Below are positions 26,740-35,880 of a stretch of 64,000 nt of DNA, in pieces. Below the pieces are notes generated by a model, which did not search any database, was not told where the DNA came from, and saw only the letters and a list, made by a program, of their open reading frames with translations. The position numbers and the translations under genes were made by a program. This stretch comes from Cacconaster sp045642485 (GTDB lineage: Bacteria; Bacteroidota; Bacteroidia; Bacteroidales; UBA932). Within the stretch, counting starts at the first letter, position 1. Each line of letters starts with the position of its first letter. Location of the stretch: assembly GCA_045642485.1 (NCBI GenBank), contig JAZUIV010000052.1, forward strand, positions 1 through 64,000. Reading direction: 5' to 3'.

Positions 26740-27396
26740 TTAGGAAAGACGGGCGATGGGTGTTTCGCAGGCACGGACAGTCTGTCCCATCTCGACCATA
26801 ATATCTGCGTCAAGGGGCAGGAACATATCTATTCTCGAACCGAACTTGATGATTCCGCACTGCCTGCCGGCTTCCACGTCAAGACCGTCGGAGGCGTAGT
26901 TCACTATGCGGCGGGCAAACCCTCCCGCAAGTTGTTTGAAGAAGACCTCATCACCGGATTCCGTCCTGATTGAAGTGCAGGTATGCTCGTTCTCCTCCGA
27001 CGCCTTCGGCTTGAACGCGAGCAGATGTTTGCCCGGATGGTACATCGAATAGGTCACTGTACCGGTCACAGGCCAGAAGTTTGCGTGCACGTCCCAAAAG
27101 TCCATATAGATGGAAATCATTGTCATATCCTGCTTGAGCCACTCCTTCTCATATACCTTTCCGATATGCACGATTTTGCCGTCGGCAACGGCTGTCACAA
27201 TGGAGTCGGAGCCGGATATTTCGCGGACCGGGACCATATGGAACATGGTCTGCCATCCGCAGAACCATACCAATGCAATGGTTATCAGGGCATTCAACCA
27301 GAAAGAGTCGACAAGTTTGTACGAGGCTATCAGGACAGCTGCGGACAGGGCATAGACAAGAAGAACAGTGCCGTAGGTGTTTTTATCCAGTTTCAT
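26740..27396 (-). CDS. psd: Phosphatidylserine decarboxylase (short archaetidylserine-type)
   Basis: A 218-residue membrane-attached enzyme of the short Psd type. Two N-terminal hydrophobic stretches (10-27 and 33-47) anchor it. The precursor cleaves itself before a serine that becomes the pyruvoyl cofactor; here this is Ser187 in IKFGSRIDMF. The upstream SIYMDFWDVHANFWPVTG carries the conserved histidine region. It makes phosphatidylethanolamine from phosphatidylserine. It lies 2 bases after cdsA, which makes the CDP-diacylglycerol precursor, so the two form a phospholipid unit within the rsfS-ftsH operon. Confidence 0.93.
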   Translation of the reverse strand: MKLDKNTYGTVLLVYALSAAVLIASYKLVDSFWLNALITIALVWFCGWQTMFHMVPVREISGSDSIVTAVADGKIVHIGKVYEKEWLKQDMTMISIYMDFWDVHANFWPVTGTVTYSMYHPGKHLLAFKPKASEENEHTCTSIRTESGDEVFFKQLAGGFARRIVNYASDGLDVEAGRQCGIIKFGSRIDMFLPLDADIMVEMGQTVRACETPIARLS

Positions 27397-27398
27397 AG

Positions 27399-28226
27399 TT
27401 ATATTACATTGAATAATTTCAGGTATGCGGATATGACGGGAAGAAGGAAAAGGATGTCATCATAGCGGTCGAGCATCCCCCCGTGGCCCGGGATTATGTT
27501 GCCGGAATCCTTCACTCCGGAATGACGCTTTATCAGAGATTCGAACAGATCTCCGATGACCCCTATTGTCGATACAAACAAGGCAATAACCATCCAGTGA
27601 ACAAGAGGAAGGATATCTCCGAAAAATCTGCTGACAAGGAACGCGGCGAGGACGGTGCACAGGAAGCCTCCGAATACTCCCGCCCAGGATTTCTTGGGCG
27701 AGATGGCCGGGAAAAGCTTGCGGCTCCCCTCCTTCTGTCCGAAGAGCATTCCGAAGCAGTATGCCCCGACGTCGCAACTCCATATCAGGATGAACATCCC
27801 GAGGAGAATCGTCCAGGTAAAGCCCCCTTTTGGAAATGCAAGAAAGAGGGAGCAGCATACCGGGACGGCGATATATGCCACGGGAACGAACAGCGAAGAC
27901 TGGAAGTCATAGTCCTTTGCGCTGTCGAAGAGCATAAGGATGAAAGCTGCCGTCAAAGGCAGGAGAGAGCAGAGAATGAATCGGGAATCCATACCGGCGT
28001 AGAAGTGAGCAAAAGCCAGCACAAAGGCGGAAACGCAGCACAGAAGGACCATAGCCTTCTCACGTACGTATCTGGGGCCGGGAACCAGCATTCTGAAGAG
28101 TTCTACTGCGGTTGTCACGATGACGAAGGTCATCAGGGCGGCATAACCGCAGGGGCACAGAAGACATCCTACGGTCACAACCAGGAACAGGGTTCCGAAA
28201 ATACTACGCTTCAGCAGGTTGTTCAT
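27399..28226 (-). CDS. cdsA: Phosphatidate cytidylyltransferase (CDP-diglyceride synthase)
   Basis: A 275-residue inner-membrane protein with about eight hydrophobic segments. The C-terminal signature SLIKRHSGVKDSGNIIPGHG followed by GMLDRYDD is the CdsA active-site pattern (S..KR..G.KD...PGHGG..DR.D), binding CTP and Mg2+. It turns phosphatidic acid into CDP-diacylglycerol. I start at MNNLLKRSIFG (28226), which overlaps the end of ftsH by 23 bases. The longer frame to 28376 is only ftsH sequence in another frame. Confidence 0.95.
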   Translation of the reverse strand: MNNLLKRSIFGTLFLVVTVGCLLCPCGYAALMTFVIVTTAVELFRMLVPGPRYVREKAMVLLCCVSAFVLAFAHFYAGMDSRFILCSLLPLTAAFILMLFDSAKDYDFQSSLFVPVAYIAVPVCCSLFLAFPKGGFTWTILLGMFILIWSCDVGAYCFGMLFGQKEGSRKLFPAISPKKSWAGVFGGFLCTVLAAFLVSRFFGDILPLVHWMVIALFVSTIGVIGDLFESLIKRHSGVKDSGNIIPGHGGMLDRYDDILFLLPVISAYLKLFNVI

Positions 28227-30159
28227 CTTCTTCAATAAGTTTGTTGGGGTCCACACCGCCCTTTCTCGGGCCGAATATGTTCTGAAGGTCTTCGCTGAAG
28301 ACGACTTCCTTTTCAAGAAGAAGCGACGCCAGGGCTTCGAAGCCTTCCCTGTGTTCCGTAAGAATCTGTTTTGCAATCGTGTGAGCCTGATCGATAAGTT
28401 TCTTCACCTCACCGTCTATCAGTTCGGCTGTCTTTTCGCTGTATGGCTTGCTGAAAGCCATATCGCTTCTGCCGGTCGAATCGTAATACGACACGTTACC
28501 CACTTCGGCGCTCATTCCGAAATAGCTTACCATTGCGTATGCCTGCTTTGTCAATTTCTCCAGGTCGTTCAGGGCACCGGTTGACAGTCTGCCCGTAACG
28601 AGCTCCTCCGCTACACGGCCGGCAATCGTCGATGCCATCTCATCCATCATCTGCTGCGCCGTGGTCAGCTGACGTTCGTCAGGAAGATACCAAGCGGCGC
28701 CAAGGGCCTGACCGCGCGGGATGATTGTCACCTTCAGCAGAGGGTTGGCATTGGGCAGCAGCCAACTGACAGTGGCGTGACCGGCCTCGTGGTGGGCAAT
28801 GGTGTTCTTTTCCTCCCGGGTGATGATTTTGCTCTTGCGCTCGAGGCCTCCGATGATTCTGTCGATTGCATCGAGGAAATCCTGCTTGTCGACAACACTC
28901 TTGTCGTGCCTTGCGGCGATCAGGGCGGCCTCATTGCAGACATTAGCTATGTCAGCCCCGCTGAAACCGGGAGTCTGCTTGGCCAGGAAGTCAATCTTGA
29001 AATCGGGGGCAAGCTTGATTCCGCGGAGATGGACCTTGAAAATGTCAAGCCTTTCCTTGAGTTCGGGGAGTTCGACGTGAATCTGACGGTCGAAACGGCC
29101 CGCACGCATCAGAGCCTTGTCGAGTATATCGGCCCTGTTGGTGGCCGCAAGGATGATTACACCGGAGTTGGTGCCGAAACCATCCATTTCAGTAAGCAAC
29201 TGATTCAAGGTATTTTCACGCTCATCATTTGAAGAGAAGCCGCCATTTTTGCTCCTGGCCCGACCCACAGCGTCAATTTCGTCTATGAACACTATGCAGG
29301 GTGCCTTCTCCTTCGCCTGACGGAACAAATCACGCACTCTTGATGCGCCAACGCCGACAAACATCTCCACGAAATCGGAGCCGCTGATGGAGAAGAACGG
29401 GACATTCGCCTCTCCGGCCACAGCCTTTGCAAGCAGGGTCTTTCCCGTGCCCGGAGGGCCTACCAGAAGAGCACCCTTGGGAATCTTGCCTCCGAGTGAG
29501 GTGTATTTCTTGGGATTCTTCAGGAAATCGACGATTTCCATCACCTCGACCTTCGCCTCGGCCAGTCCGGCCACATCCTTGAATGTCACTTTGTTGTCCT
29601 TGGCCTTCTCATAGAGTTTCGCCTGGGATTTACCGACATTGAACACGCCCCCGGAACCTCCCGGCCCCATATTGCGCATCGGTCTGAACATTATGACATA
29701 GAAAAGAATTATCAGCCCCAACGGGATGACCCACTCCAGGATGGGAAGCAGGAAATCCCTGCGTTCCTCAGTGACAATCTTGAACCGGATGCTGTCCTCC
29801 ATTTCTGCTTCAAGCTGCTCGAACTGCTCTTCCGCGTTGAAATTCTCGGATACGAGAAAATAAAAATGTGGGCCTCCCTTGGGAGGTACCCCGGCAAAAA
29901 GATTCTTGTATTTCTCGATGGAAGCCTGCTTGAGGTGTACCTCTCCCCTGCGTTCATTCCTAACATACACCAGTTTCTCAACGTCTCCGCTCTGGAGAAG
30001 TTCGGACTTCAGGTCAAGCCACTCCTTCTTTACGGGGTCCGCGGTGGAACTTTTTGTCCACATATAGACCAGCCCCAGTATTATGAGAAGATAGAAGACA
30101 CCTGTAAAGGGGAACCTGCCCGGATTGTGTCTTGAATCCTGTTTCTTTTTCTGTGTCAT
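28204..30159 (-). CDS. ftsH: ATP-dependent zinc metalloprotease FtsH
   Basis: A 651-residue membrane protease. Two transmembrane helices (about 18-36 and 138-158) enclose a periplasmic domain. Then come the AAA+ module with Walker A GPPGTGKT, Walker B CIVFIDEIDA and second-region-of-homology arginines in RAGRFDRQIHVELPE. The protease domain has the zinc site HEAGH. FtsH degrades misfolded membrane proteins and regulators. It follows rsfS by 14 bases and its last codons overlap cdsA. The order rsfS-ftsH-cdsA is common in Bacteroidota. Confidence 0.98.
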   Translation of the reverse strand: MTQKKKQDSRHNPGRFPFTGVFYLLIILGLVYMWTKSSTADPVKKEWLDLKSELLQSGDVEKLVYVRNERRGEVHLKQASIEKYKNLFAGVPPKGGPHFYFLVSENFNAEEQFEQLEAEMEDSIRFKIVTEERRDFLLPILEWVIPLGLIILFYVIMFRPMRNMGPGGSGGVFNVGKSQAKLYEKAKDNKVTFKDVAGLAEAKVEVMEIVDFLKNPKKYTSLGGKIPKGALLVGPPGTGKTLLAKAVAGEANVPFFSISGSDFVEMFVGVGASRVRDLFRQAKEKAPCIVFIDEIDAVGRARSKNGGFSSNDERENTLNQLLTEMDGFGTNSGVIILAATNRADILDKALMRAGRFDRQIHVELPELKERLDIFKVHLRGIKLAPDFKIDFLAKQTPGFSGADIANVCNEAALIAARHDKSVVDKQDFLDAIDRIIGGLERKSKIITREEKNTIAHHEAGHATVSWLLPNANPLLKVTIIPRGQALGAAWYLPDERQLTTAQQMMDEMASTIAGRVAEELVTGRLSTGALNDLEKLTKQAYAMVSYFGMSAEVGNVSYYDSTGRSDMAFSKPYSEKTAELIDGEVKKLIDQAHTIAKQILTEHREGFEALASLLLEKEVVFSEDLQNIFGPRKGGVDPNKLIEEDEQPAEA

Positions 30160-30173
30160 TTCAAACCAGCTCC

Positions 30174-30524
30174 TTAGTCGTTGTATGAAGTCCTCTTGGC
30201 ATCAGCCCACAAATCTTCGAGACGGTAGAACAGTCTCTGATCCGTCTGGAAGATATGGACCACGATATCGGTATAGTCCAGAATTATCCAGAATGCGTTC
30301 TCCCTGCCCTGCTGGCGGACCACGCTTCTTCCGGCTTCCTGCTCCATCATTTTGTCCACGTTGTCCGCAATAGCCACAACCTGAGGAGCGGAATCGGCGT
30401 TGCAAATCACAAAATGGTCGGCAATGGCAGTGCCAATCCCACAAAGATCAAGACTTACAACATCTTTTGCCTTCTTTTCAAGCATCGCTCCGGCAATAAT
30501 TTCTACTTCGCTTCTTTTTTCCAT
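30174..30524 (-). CDS. rsfS: Ribosome silencing factor RsfS
   Basis: A 116-residue protein of the RsfS/Iojap family. The core KAKDVVSLDLCGIGTAIADH, FVICNADSAPQVVAIADNVD and then WIILDYTDIVVHIF with a YRLEDLW end are family marks. It binds ribosomal protein L14 (uL14) and blocks subunit joining when nutrients are scarce. It is first in the minus-strand operon leading to ftsH, cdsA and psd. A strong promoter match lies just upstream at 30560-30590. Confidence 0.95.
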   Translation of the reverse strand: MEKRSEVEIIAGAMLEKKAKDVVSLDLCGIGTAIADHFVICNADSAPQVVAIADNVDKMMEQEAGRSVVRQQGRENAFWIILDYTDIVVHIFQTDQRLFYRLEDLWADAKRTSYND

Positions 30525-30559
30525 CTATAAATTTTATAAATTTGACTTTCGCTAATCTG

Positions 30560-30590
30560 CAAATATAATTAATAATATTTACCTTTCAAA
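30560..30590 (-). promoter_or_regulatory. Bacteroidota-type promoter of the rsfS-ftsH operon
   Basis: On the minus strand TTTG (30590-30587) and TATATTTG (30567-30560) are separated by exactly 19 bases, a full consensus match. The rsfS start is 36 bases downstream. The element lies inside the short gap to divergent birA, so the two transcription units share this control region. Confidence 0.85.
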
Positions 30591-30603
30591 GCAGGAGATG
30601 AAT

Positions 30604-31371
30604 ATGAGCGGATATACTGTAAAATGGTTTGACAATGTGGTCTCCACCAACTCGGAGTTGGCTTCTGACAGGAAAAAACTGGAGGATTTCACAACCTATG
30701 CCGCGGAATACCAGAGCGGCGGCAGGGGGCAGAAAGGCAATGTCTGGCTCTCCGAAAGGGGCATGAACCTCACGTTCTCCACCCTTGCAAAGCCGGCGGA
30801 TATTCCCGCGGCGGAACAGTTCCCTATAAGCCAGGCCACAGCCCTCGGGCTCACCGACTATCTCGAAAGCAAAGGTGTGGAAGCCACAATCAAGTGGCCC
30901 AACGACATATATGTCGGGGAGAAGAAAATCTGCGGCATTCTCATTGAAAACACGCTTGACAGCGGCTTTATCTCGTCCAGCATAATAGGAATCGGACTGA
31001 ACCTGAATCAGACCTCTTTCGACGAATCTCTCCCCAACCCCATCTCCCTCAAGAACATAACCGGAAAGAATTACGACATCCGGCAGGAACTCACTTCCCT
31101 GCTCGATGCACTGCACGTACGGCTCACCGCGATCGAATCCCGGCGGTACCGCAACAGTCTTGACATCGAATATATGGAAAAGCTGTTCAGACGCGGTCTG
31201 TGGCACGACTTCGAAAAGATGGAGCAGTCGGACATCCCCGTCGAGAAAAGAAAAGGGCACCTGTTCAGTGCCCGTATTCTTGGTGTGGATTCCTCCGGAA
31301 AACTTCTTCTGGAAAGCCGCTCCGGAATTGTGGAGTCCTATGCCTTCAAGGAAGTGAAGTATATAATCTAA
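30604..31371 (+). CDS. birA: Biotin--[acetyl-CoA-carboxylase] ligase, HTH-less
   Basis: A 255-residue enzyme that attaches biotin to carboxylase carrier domains. The biotin/ATP loop is GGRGQKGNVWLSERGMNLTFS; the catalytic lysine region is IKWPNDIYVGEKKICGIL. The N-terminal DNA-binding domain of E. coli BirA is absent, so it is a ligase only, not a repressor. Two ATGs are close; 30604 is preferred because an AGGAG at 30593-30597 sits at normal spacing from it and directly abuts the other (30598). It overlaps the convergent outer-membrane gene by 4 bases. Confidence 0.93.
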   Translation: MSGYTVKWFDNVVSTNSELASDRKKLEDFTTYAAEYQSGGRGQKGNVWLSERGMNLTFSTLAKPADIPAAEQFPISQATALGLTDYLESKGVEATIKWPNDIYVGEKKICGILIENTLDSGFISSSIIGIGLNLNQTSFDESLPNPISLKNITGKNYDIRQELTSLLDALHVRLTAIESRRYRNSLDIEYMEKLFRRGLWHDFEKMEQSDIPVEKRKGHLFSARILGVDSSGKLLLESRSGIVESYAFKEVKYII

Positions 31372-32351
31372 AGGTTTATGTGGAGGTTATATGTGATTCC
31401 CAGTGAAGCCAACATATAGTTTTCCGAAACTTCCTGATAGATATCCTGATATCCCCGTCTGGAAAGAGAGGCGTGAATCCTCAACGTATCGTTCTTCAAA
31501 GGATAATAGAGGAATTTAAATCCGCAGAGCAGTTGATCGAAGCGCTGAAGGCCGACCGTCGCCCCGACCTTGAACATATCATTCGAGAACCAGTCCACGC
31601 GTGCCGTGAATTCGGAACGGCTCCAGTCGCTGAAGCCGTCGAAGCCTCCATTGGTAATGTCCAGGGATAATTTCACGTGGTCCAGCGTCAGAGTGTTTCC
31701 AAAACCGACCATAGTAACGAAGCCGTGGTGATTATAATCTACAGTATAGCGCTGCTGATTGAGGGACCAGAAAGTGGAGAACCTTCCGAATTCGCCTCTC
31801 CAGGCCACCGACCAGGCAAAATCCTTATTGGACAACTTATCCATCTGGGGAGAAGTGAGGAACTGGGCCTCGAAACACTGGGTCTCCCAGGGAGTGAATC
31901 TGAAAGCGCCTCCCCACTGGTAAACGGTAAAGCTGTTCCACACTGAGGAGACCAGAGGAGAGAAGCAGTCAACGTCATTGGAATCGAATTCCGTCAATCC
32001 GGTATTGAGACACATCTTGCCGAGGCTGCCTCCGAAAAGCTCCCCGTCGTATGAGAGATACGCCCAGTCGAGCCAGGTACCGGACGCGAACGGAGCCTCA
32101 TAATTGTAGAGATCCTTCGGGGAAGAGGAAAGAAGATGCACACTTGCGGAATACGAGAAGTTCTCATTACGAAAATTCCCGTCCACGAAACCGTAGAGGG
32201 AACTCATTCCGAAACCGAAATCGGCTTTCTGCGAGGGCAACTTACCCATTTCACCCTCAAAGCGCGGAGTGATTGTAATCTCCGCACTTTGAGCGTAAAG
32301 CGGTGCCACTGCAATGAGGAGAAAGCTCCAGAAAAGCAGTATTTTCTTCAT
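31368..32351 (-). CDS. Outer-membrane beta-barrel protein of unknown function
   Basis: A 327-residue protein with a clear Sec signal (MKKILLFWSFLLIAVAPLYA, cut after AQ). The body alternates hydrophobic and polar residues in long strands rich in Trp, Tyr and Phe, and ends in ASLGITYNLHINL, a typical last barrel strand. It resembles porin-like proteins in layout, but no family is recognised with certainty. It sits 8 bases downstream of pckA on the same strand and may be read through from it. A role with pckA is not suggested by the sequence. Confidence 0.65.
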   Translation of the reverse strand: MKKILLFWSFLLIAVAPLYAQSAEITITPRFEGEMGKLPSQKADFGFGMSSLYGFVDGNFRNENFSYSASVHLLSSSPKDLYNYEAPFASGTWLDWAYLSYDGELFGGSLGKMCLNTGLTEFDSNDVDCFSPLVSSVWNSFTVYQWGGAFRFTPWETQCFEAQFLTSPQMDKLSNKDFAWSVAWRGEFGRFSTFWSLNQQRYTVDYNHHGFVTMVGFGNTLTLDHVKLSLDITNGGFDGFSDWSRSEFTARVDWFSNDMFKVGATVGLQRFDQLLCGFKFLYYPLKNDTLRIHASLSRRGYQDIYQEVSENYMLASLGITYNLHINL

Positions 32352-32359
32352 TTAGTCAA

Positions 32360-33964
32360 CTAGAGGATAGGACCGGCTGCCACGAGGGCCTTGCCGGCTT
32401 CGTTGTTTTCGTATTTTGCAAAATTCTTGATGAAGCGGCCTGCAAGATCCCTTGCCTTTGCCTCCCATTCCTCGGGCTTTGCATAGGTGTCGCGGGGATC
32501 GAGAATTCCTGAGTCAACACCTTCGAGAGCCGTGGGAACGGTGAAGTTGAAGAAAGGAATCTGCTTGGTGGGAGCCTCGTCAATCGAGTGGTTCAGAATC
32601 GCGTCGATGATTCCGCGGGTATCCTTGATGGAGATGCGCTTTCCGGTACCGTTCCAGCCTGTGTTGACCAGGTATGCCTTGGCACCGCTCTGAGTCATTC
32701 TCTTGACCAGTTCTTCAGCGTATTTGGTGGGGTGGAGTTCCAGGAATGCCTGGCCGAAGCAGGCGCTGAAGGTCGGAGTGGGCTCGGTGATTCCGCGCTC
32801 GGTTCCGGCGAGCTTGGCGGTGAATCCGCTGAGGAAGTAGTACTTGGTCTGCTCGGGGGTGAGGATTGAAACGGGAGGCAGCACACCGAATGCATCGGCA
32901 CTCAGGAAAATCACCTGTTTGGCTGCGGGACCTGCGGATACGGGGCGGACGATATTCTTGATGTGATAGATAGGATAACTGACACGGGTGTTTTCGGTGA
33001 CACTCTTGTCATTGAAATCGATAACGCCTTTCTCGTCAACAGTAACGTTCTCCAGGAGTGCGTCGCGATGGATTGCGTTGTAGATGTCGGGCTCAGACTC
33101 CTTGTCGAGCTTGATTACCTTCGCATAGCAGCCGCCCTCGAAGTTGAACACGCCGTGGTCGTCCCAGCCGTGCTCGTCGTCACCGATAAGGAGACGCTTG
33201 GGGTCAGTTGAAAGGGTGGTCTTGCCTGTTCCTGAAAGGCCGAAGAAGATGGCGGTGTTCTCACCGTTCATATCGGTATTGGCAGAGCAGTGCATTGCGG
33301 CTATCCCCTTGAGAGGGAGGTAGTAGTTCATCATTGAGAAGAGACCTTTCTTCATCTCGCCACCGTACCAGGTGTTGAGGATGACCTGCTCCTTGCTGCT
33401 TACGTTGAATGCAACGGCAGTGTCGCTGCGCAGACCGAGTTCCTGATAGTTGTCAACCTTTGCCTTTGAAGCGCAGTAAACCACGAAATCAGGCTCCTGG
33501 TCGAATTCCTCCTGATTCTGGGGACGGATGAACATATTGGTCACGAAGTGAGCCTGCCAGGCAACTTCCATAATGAAGCGGACCTTCATCCTGGTATCTT
33601 TGTTGGTACCGCAGAAACCGTCGACTACAAAAAGTCTCTTGCCTGAGAGCTGCTTGAGAGCCAGTGCTTTCAGAACTACCCAATTGGTTTCTGAAAGCTC
33701 GTGGTTGTCGTTGGGGTACTCGGGAGTGTTCCACCATACGGTATCCTTGCTCTGCTTGTCCATAACGATGTATTTGTCTTTGGGAGAGCGGCCCGTGAAG
33801 ACACCAGTCATTACGTTGATAGCTCCGAGCTCAGTGACCTGACCTTTGTCAAAGCCTTCGAGACCGGGCTTTGTCTCTTCGTTGTACAATACTTCGTAAG
33901 TGGGATTGTAGAGGACTTCAGTTGAGCCCTCAATACCATACTTGATTAATTCTTCGGCTTTCAT
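32360..33964 (-). CDS. pckA: Phosphoenolpyruvate carboxykinase (ATP)
   Basis: A 534-residue cytoplasmic enzyme linking oxaloacetate and PEP. The ATP-binding P-loop is in FFGLSGTGKTTLSTDPKR, followed by GDDEHGWDDHGVFNFEGGCY, which contains metal-binding aspartates. The N-terminal GVFTGRSPKDKYIV and late NTGWNGTGKRISIKDTR complete the ATP-type family pattern. In anaerobic Bacteroidales it often runs toward oxaloacetate to fix CO2 in succinate formation. On the minus strand TAAATTTG (34033-34040) with TTTG 22 bases before it (34063-34066) is a likely, slightly wide promoter. Confidence 0.97.
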   Translation of the reverse strand: MKAEELIKYGIEGSTEVLYNPTYEVLYNEETKPGLEGFDKGQVTELGAINVMTGVFTGRSPKDKYIVMDKQSKDTVWWNTPEYPNDNHELSETNWVVLKALALKQLSGKRLFVVDGFCGTNKDTRMKVRFIMEVAWQAHFVTNMFIRPQNQEEFDQEPDFVVYCASKAKVDNYQELGLRSDTAVAFNVSSKEQVILNTWYGGEMKKGLFSMMNYYLPLKGIAAMHCSANTDMNGENTAIFFGLSGTGKTTLSTDPKRLLIGDDEHGWDDHGVFNFEGGCYAKVIKLDKESEPDIYNAIHRDALLENVTVDEKGVIDFNDKSVTENTRVSYPIYHIKNIVRPVSAGPAAKQVIFLSADAFGVLPPVSILTPEQTKYYFLSGFTAKLAGTERGITEPTPTFSACFGQAFLELHPTKYAEELVKRMTQSGAKAYLVNTGWNGTGKRISIKDTRGIIDAILNHSIDEAPTKQIPFFNFTVPTALEGVDSGILDPRDTYAKPEEWEAKARDLAGRFIKNFAKYENNEAGKALVAAGPIL

Positions 33965-34089
33965 TTTCGTTGTTTTGTTTATGTTATTCAGATATAAATT
34001 TCACTTCAAGCCCTTGTCAGGCAAAAATCGTGCAAATTTAAGAATTTGTTTGAAATGATTCACAAAAATTAATTCTTAATTTTGCAAAG

Positions 34090-35880
34090 ATGAAAACGAC
34101 GCTGAAGAGATATTGGGGATATGACGGATTCCGTCCGATGCAGGAGGAGATAATCTCTTCGGTTCTCTCGGGCCGCGACACCCTTGCGATTCTCCCCACA
34201 GGCGGAGGAAAATCCATTTGCTTTCAGGTTCCCGCACTGATGAAGGAGGGTGTCTGCATAGTGGTCTCCCCCTTGATTGCCCTTATCAACGACCAGGTTG
34301 AAAATCTGAAGAAGCGAGGAATAGAAGCGATTGCCGTCCATAGCGGAATGACATACAGGGAGATTGACACAGCCCTCGACAATGCGGTCTATGGCGAGGT
34401 CAAGTTCCTGTATGTCTCCCCGGAAAGGCTTCGCAGCGAACTTTTCAAGGCCCGGGCATCCAGGATGAAAGTAAGCCTGCTGGCGGTCGATGAGGCACAC
34501 TGCATCTCCCAGTGGGGATACGACTTCCGCCCCGACTATCTGGAGATTGCGGCGGTCAGGAAACTTTTCCCATCCCCCGTCCCAGTTGTCGCAATGACCG
34601 CAACAGCCACAGAGCGGGTTGCGGATGACATTATGGAACGGCTCCAGTTCAGGGAAAGGAACCTTATCAAGGGGTCGTTCCAAAGGCCCAACCTCTCCTA
34701 TGTCTTCAGAAAGGTGGAGGACAAGACGGGGAGGCTTCTCAAAGTGTGCGAGAATGTAAAAGGGAGCGGCATCGTCTATGTAGGGAGACGGAAGACAGCG
34801 GAAGACATCGCATCTTTTCTCAAGGCCCACGGCATCGAAGCGGAGGGATTCCACGCAGGAATGTCCCCTGCGGCCAGAAGCATCGTACAGGAGAGGTGGA
34901 AAAAAGGAGAGACGCGCATCATTGTCTCCACAAACGCTTTCGGGATGGGAATTGACAAGCCGGACGTAAGGTTCGTCTGCCACTATGACCTTCCCGACTG
35001 CGTGGAGAACTATTTCCAGGAAGCGGGACGGGCCGGACGCGACGGAAAGAAATCCTACTGTGTCCTGCTATGGAACGGGACAGACATCGCCAGGCAGAAG
35101 AAACTGATTCAGACATCCTTCCCGCCCCTGCCCCAGATCAGGGACATATACCAGAAGGTGTTCACATTCGTCGGCTACGCCTATGAAGAGGGAGCCGGCG
35201 CCTCGGTCAAATTCGACATCGAGTCCTTCGCACAGAGATACAGGCTCAATGCAACCACCGCTTACTATGCCGTGAAATACCTTGAATCCGAGGGATATTG
35301 GAGTCTGACAGACTCCATCCAGATTCCGGCGAAACTCCAGTTCACAGTCAGCAGGGACCAGCTCTACAGAATCCAACTCGGCAACGCGGAGATGGACACC
35401 TTCGTCAAACTGCTGATGCGCATCTACACGGGGCTGTTTTCATCATACGTTCCCATTGACATAGAGAAGATTGCCCAACTCGGACGTTACTCCCCCGAAG
35501 CGGTTAAGGAAAAACTCAAGCGGCTTTCCAGGATTGACGTTGTCAAATATATCCCGGCCATATCATCCCCGATGCTGAACATCAACAACGAAAGGTTATA
35601 TGACAGGAATCTCCGTCTGCCCGAAAGCAATTACAGGGAGAAAGTGGCAAGGCACACAGAAAAGATGGAGGCAATTTCCGCAATCGCCTCGGACAGCAGA
35701 GAATGCAGGAGCGCAAGGCTTCTCCGCTATTTCGGAGAGATACAGGAAAAACCCTGCGGATGCTGCGACGTATGCCTGTCAAAAGCCGGGCATCCCGATG
35801 GCGGAGAAGATAATTCACAGATGGAGTCGGCCCGATACGACAATTTCATATCTTTGCAGAACAAAAACCGGAAAAAATGA
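34090..35880 (+). CDS. recQ: RecQ-family ATP-dependent DNA helicase
   Basis: A 596-residue superfamily 2 helicase. Motif I is ILPTGGGKSICFQVPAL, motif II LLAVDEAHCISQWGYDFRPDY, motif VI FQEAGRAGRDGKKS. The zinc site ECRSARLLRYFGE..CGCCDVC is at the extreme C-terminus, behind about 200 residues of winged-helix-like sequence, and there is no HRDC domain. This differs from E. coli RecQ, where the zinc site directly follows the helicase, but occurs in other Bacteroidota RecQ-like proteins. A TAATTTTG element ends 5 bases before the ATG, so the mRNA has almost no leader. Its end overlaps the next gene by 4 bases. Confidence 0.92.
   Translation: MKTTLKRYWGYDGFRPMQEEIISSVLSGRDTLAILPTGGGKSICFQVPALMKEGVCIVVSPLIALINDQVENLKKRGIEAIAVHSGMTYREIDTALDNAVYGEVKFLYVSPERLRSELFKARASRMKVSLLAVDEAHCISQWGYDFRPDYLEIAAVRKLFPSPVPVVAMTATATERVADDIMERLQFRERNLIKGSFQRPNLSYVFRKVEDKTGRLLKVCENVKGSGIVYVGRRKTAEDIASFLKAHGIEAEGFHAGMSPAARSIVQERWKKGETRIIVSTNAFGMGIDKPDVRFVCHYDLPDCVENYFQEAGRAGRDGKKSYCVLLWNGTDIARQKKLIQTSFPPLPQIRDIYQKVFTFVGYAYEEGAGASVKFDIESFAQRYRLNATTAYYAVKYLESEGYWSLTDSIQIPAKLQFTVSRDQLYRIQLGNAEMDTFVKLLMRIYTGLFSSYVPIDIEKIAQLGRYSPEAVKEKLKRLSRIDVVKYIPAISSPMLNINNERLYDRNLRLPESNYREKVARHTEKMEAISAIASDSRECRSARLLRYFGEIQEKPCGCCDVCLSKAGHPDGGEDNSQMESARYDNFISLQNKNRKK

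Noticed and set aside
34069..34983. 304-codon minus-strand open frame
   Set aside because: Antisense to recQ, whose helicase motifs are complete.
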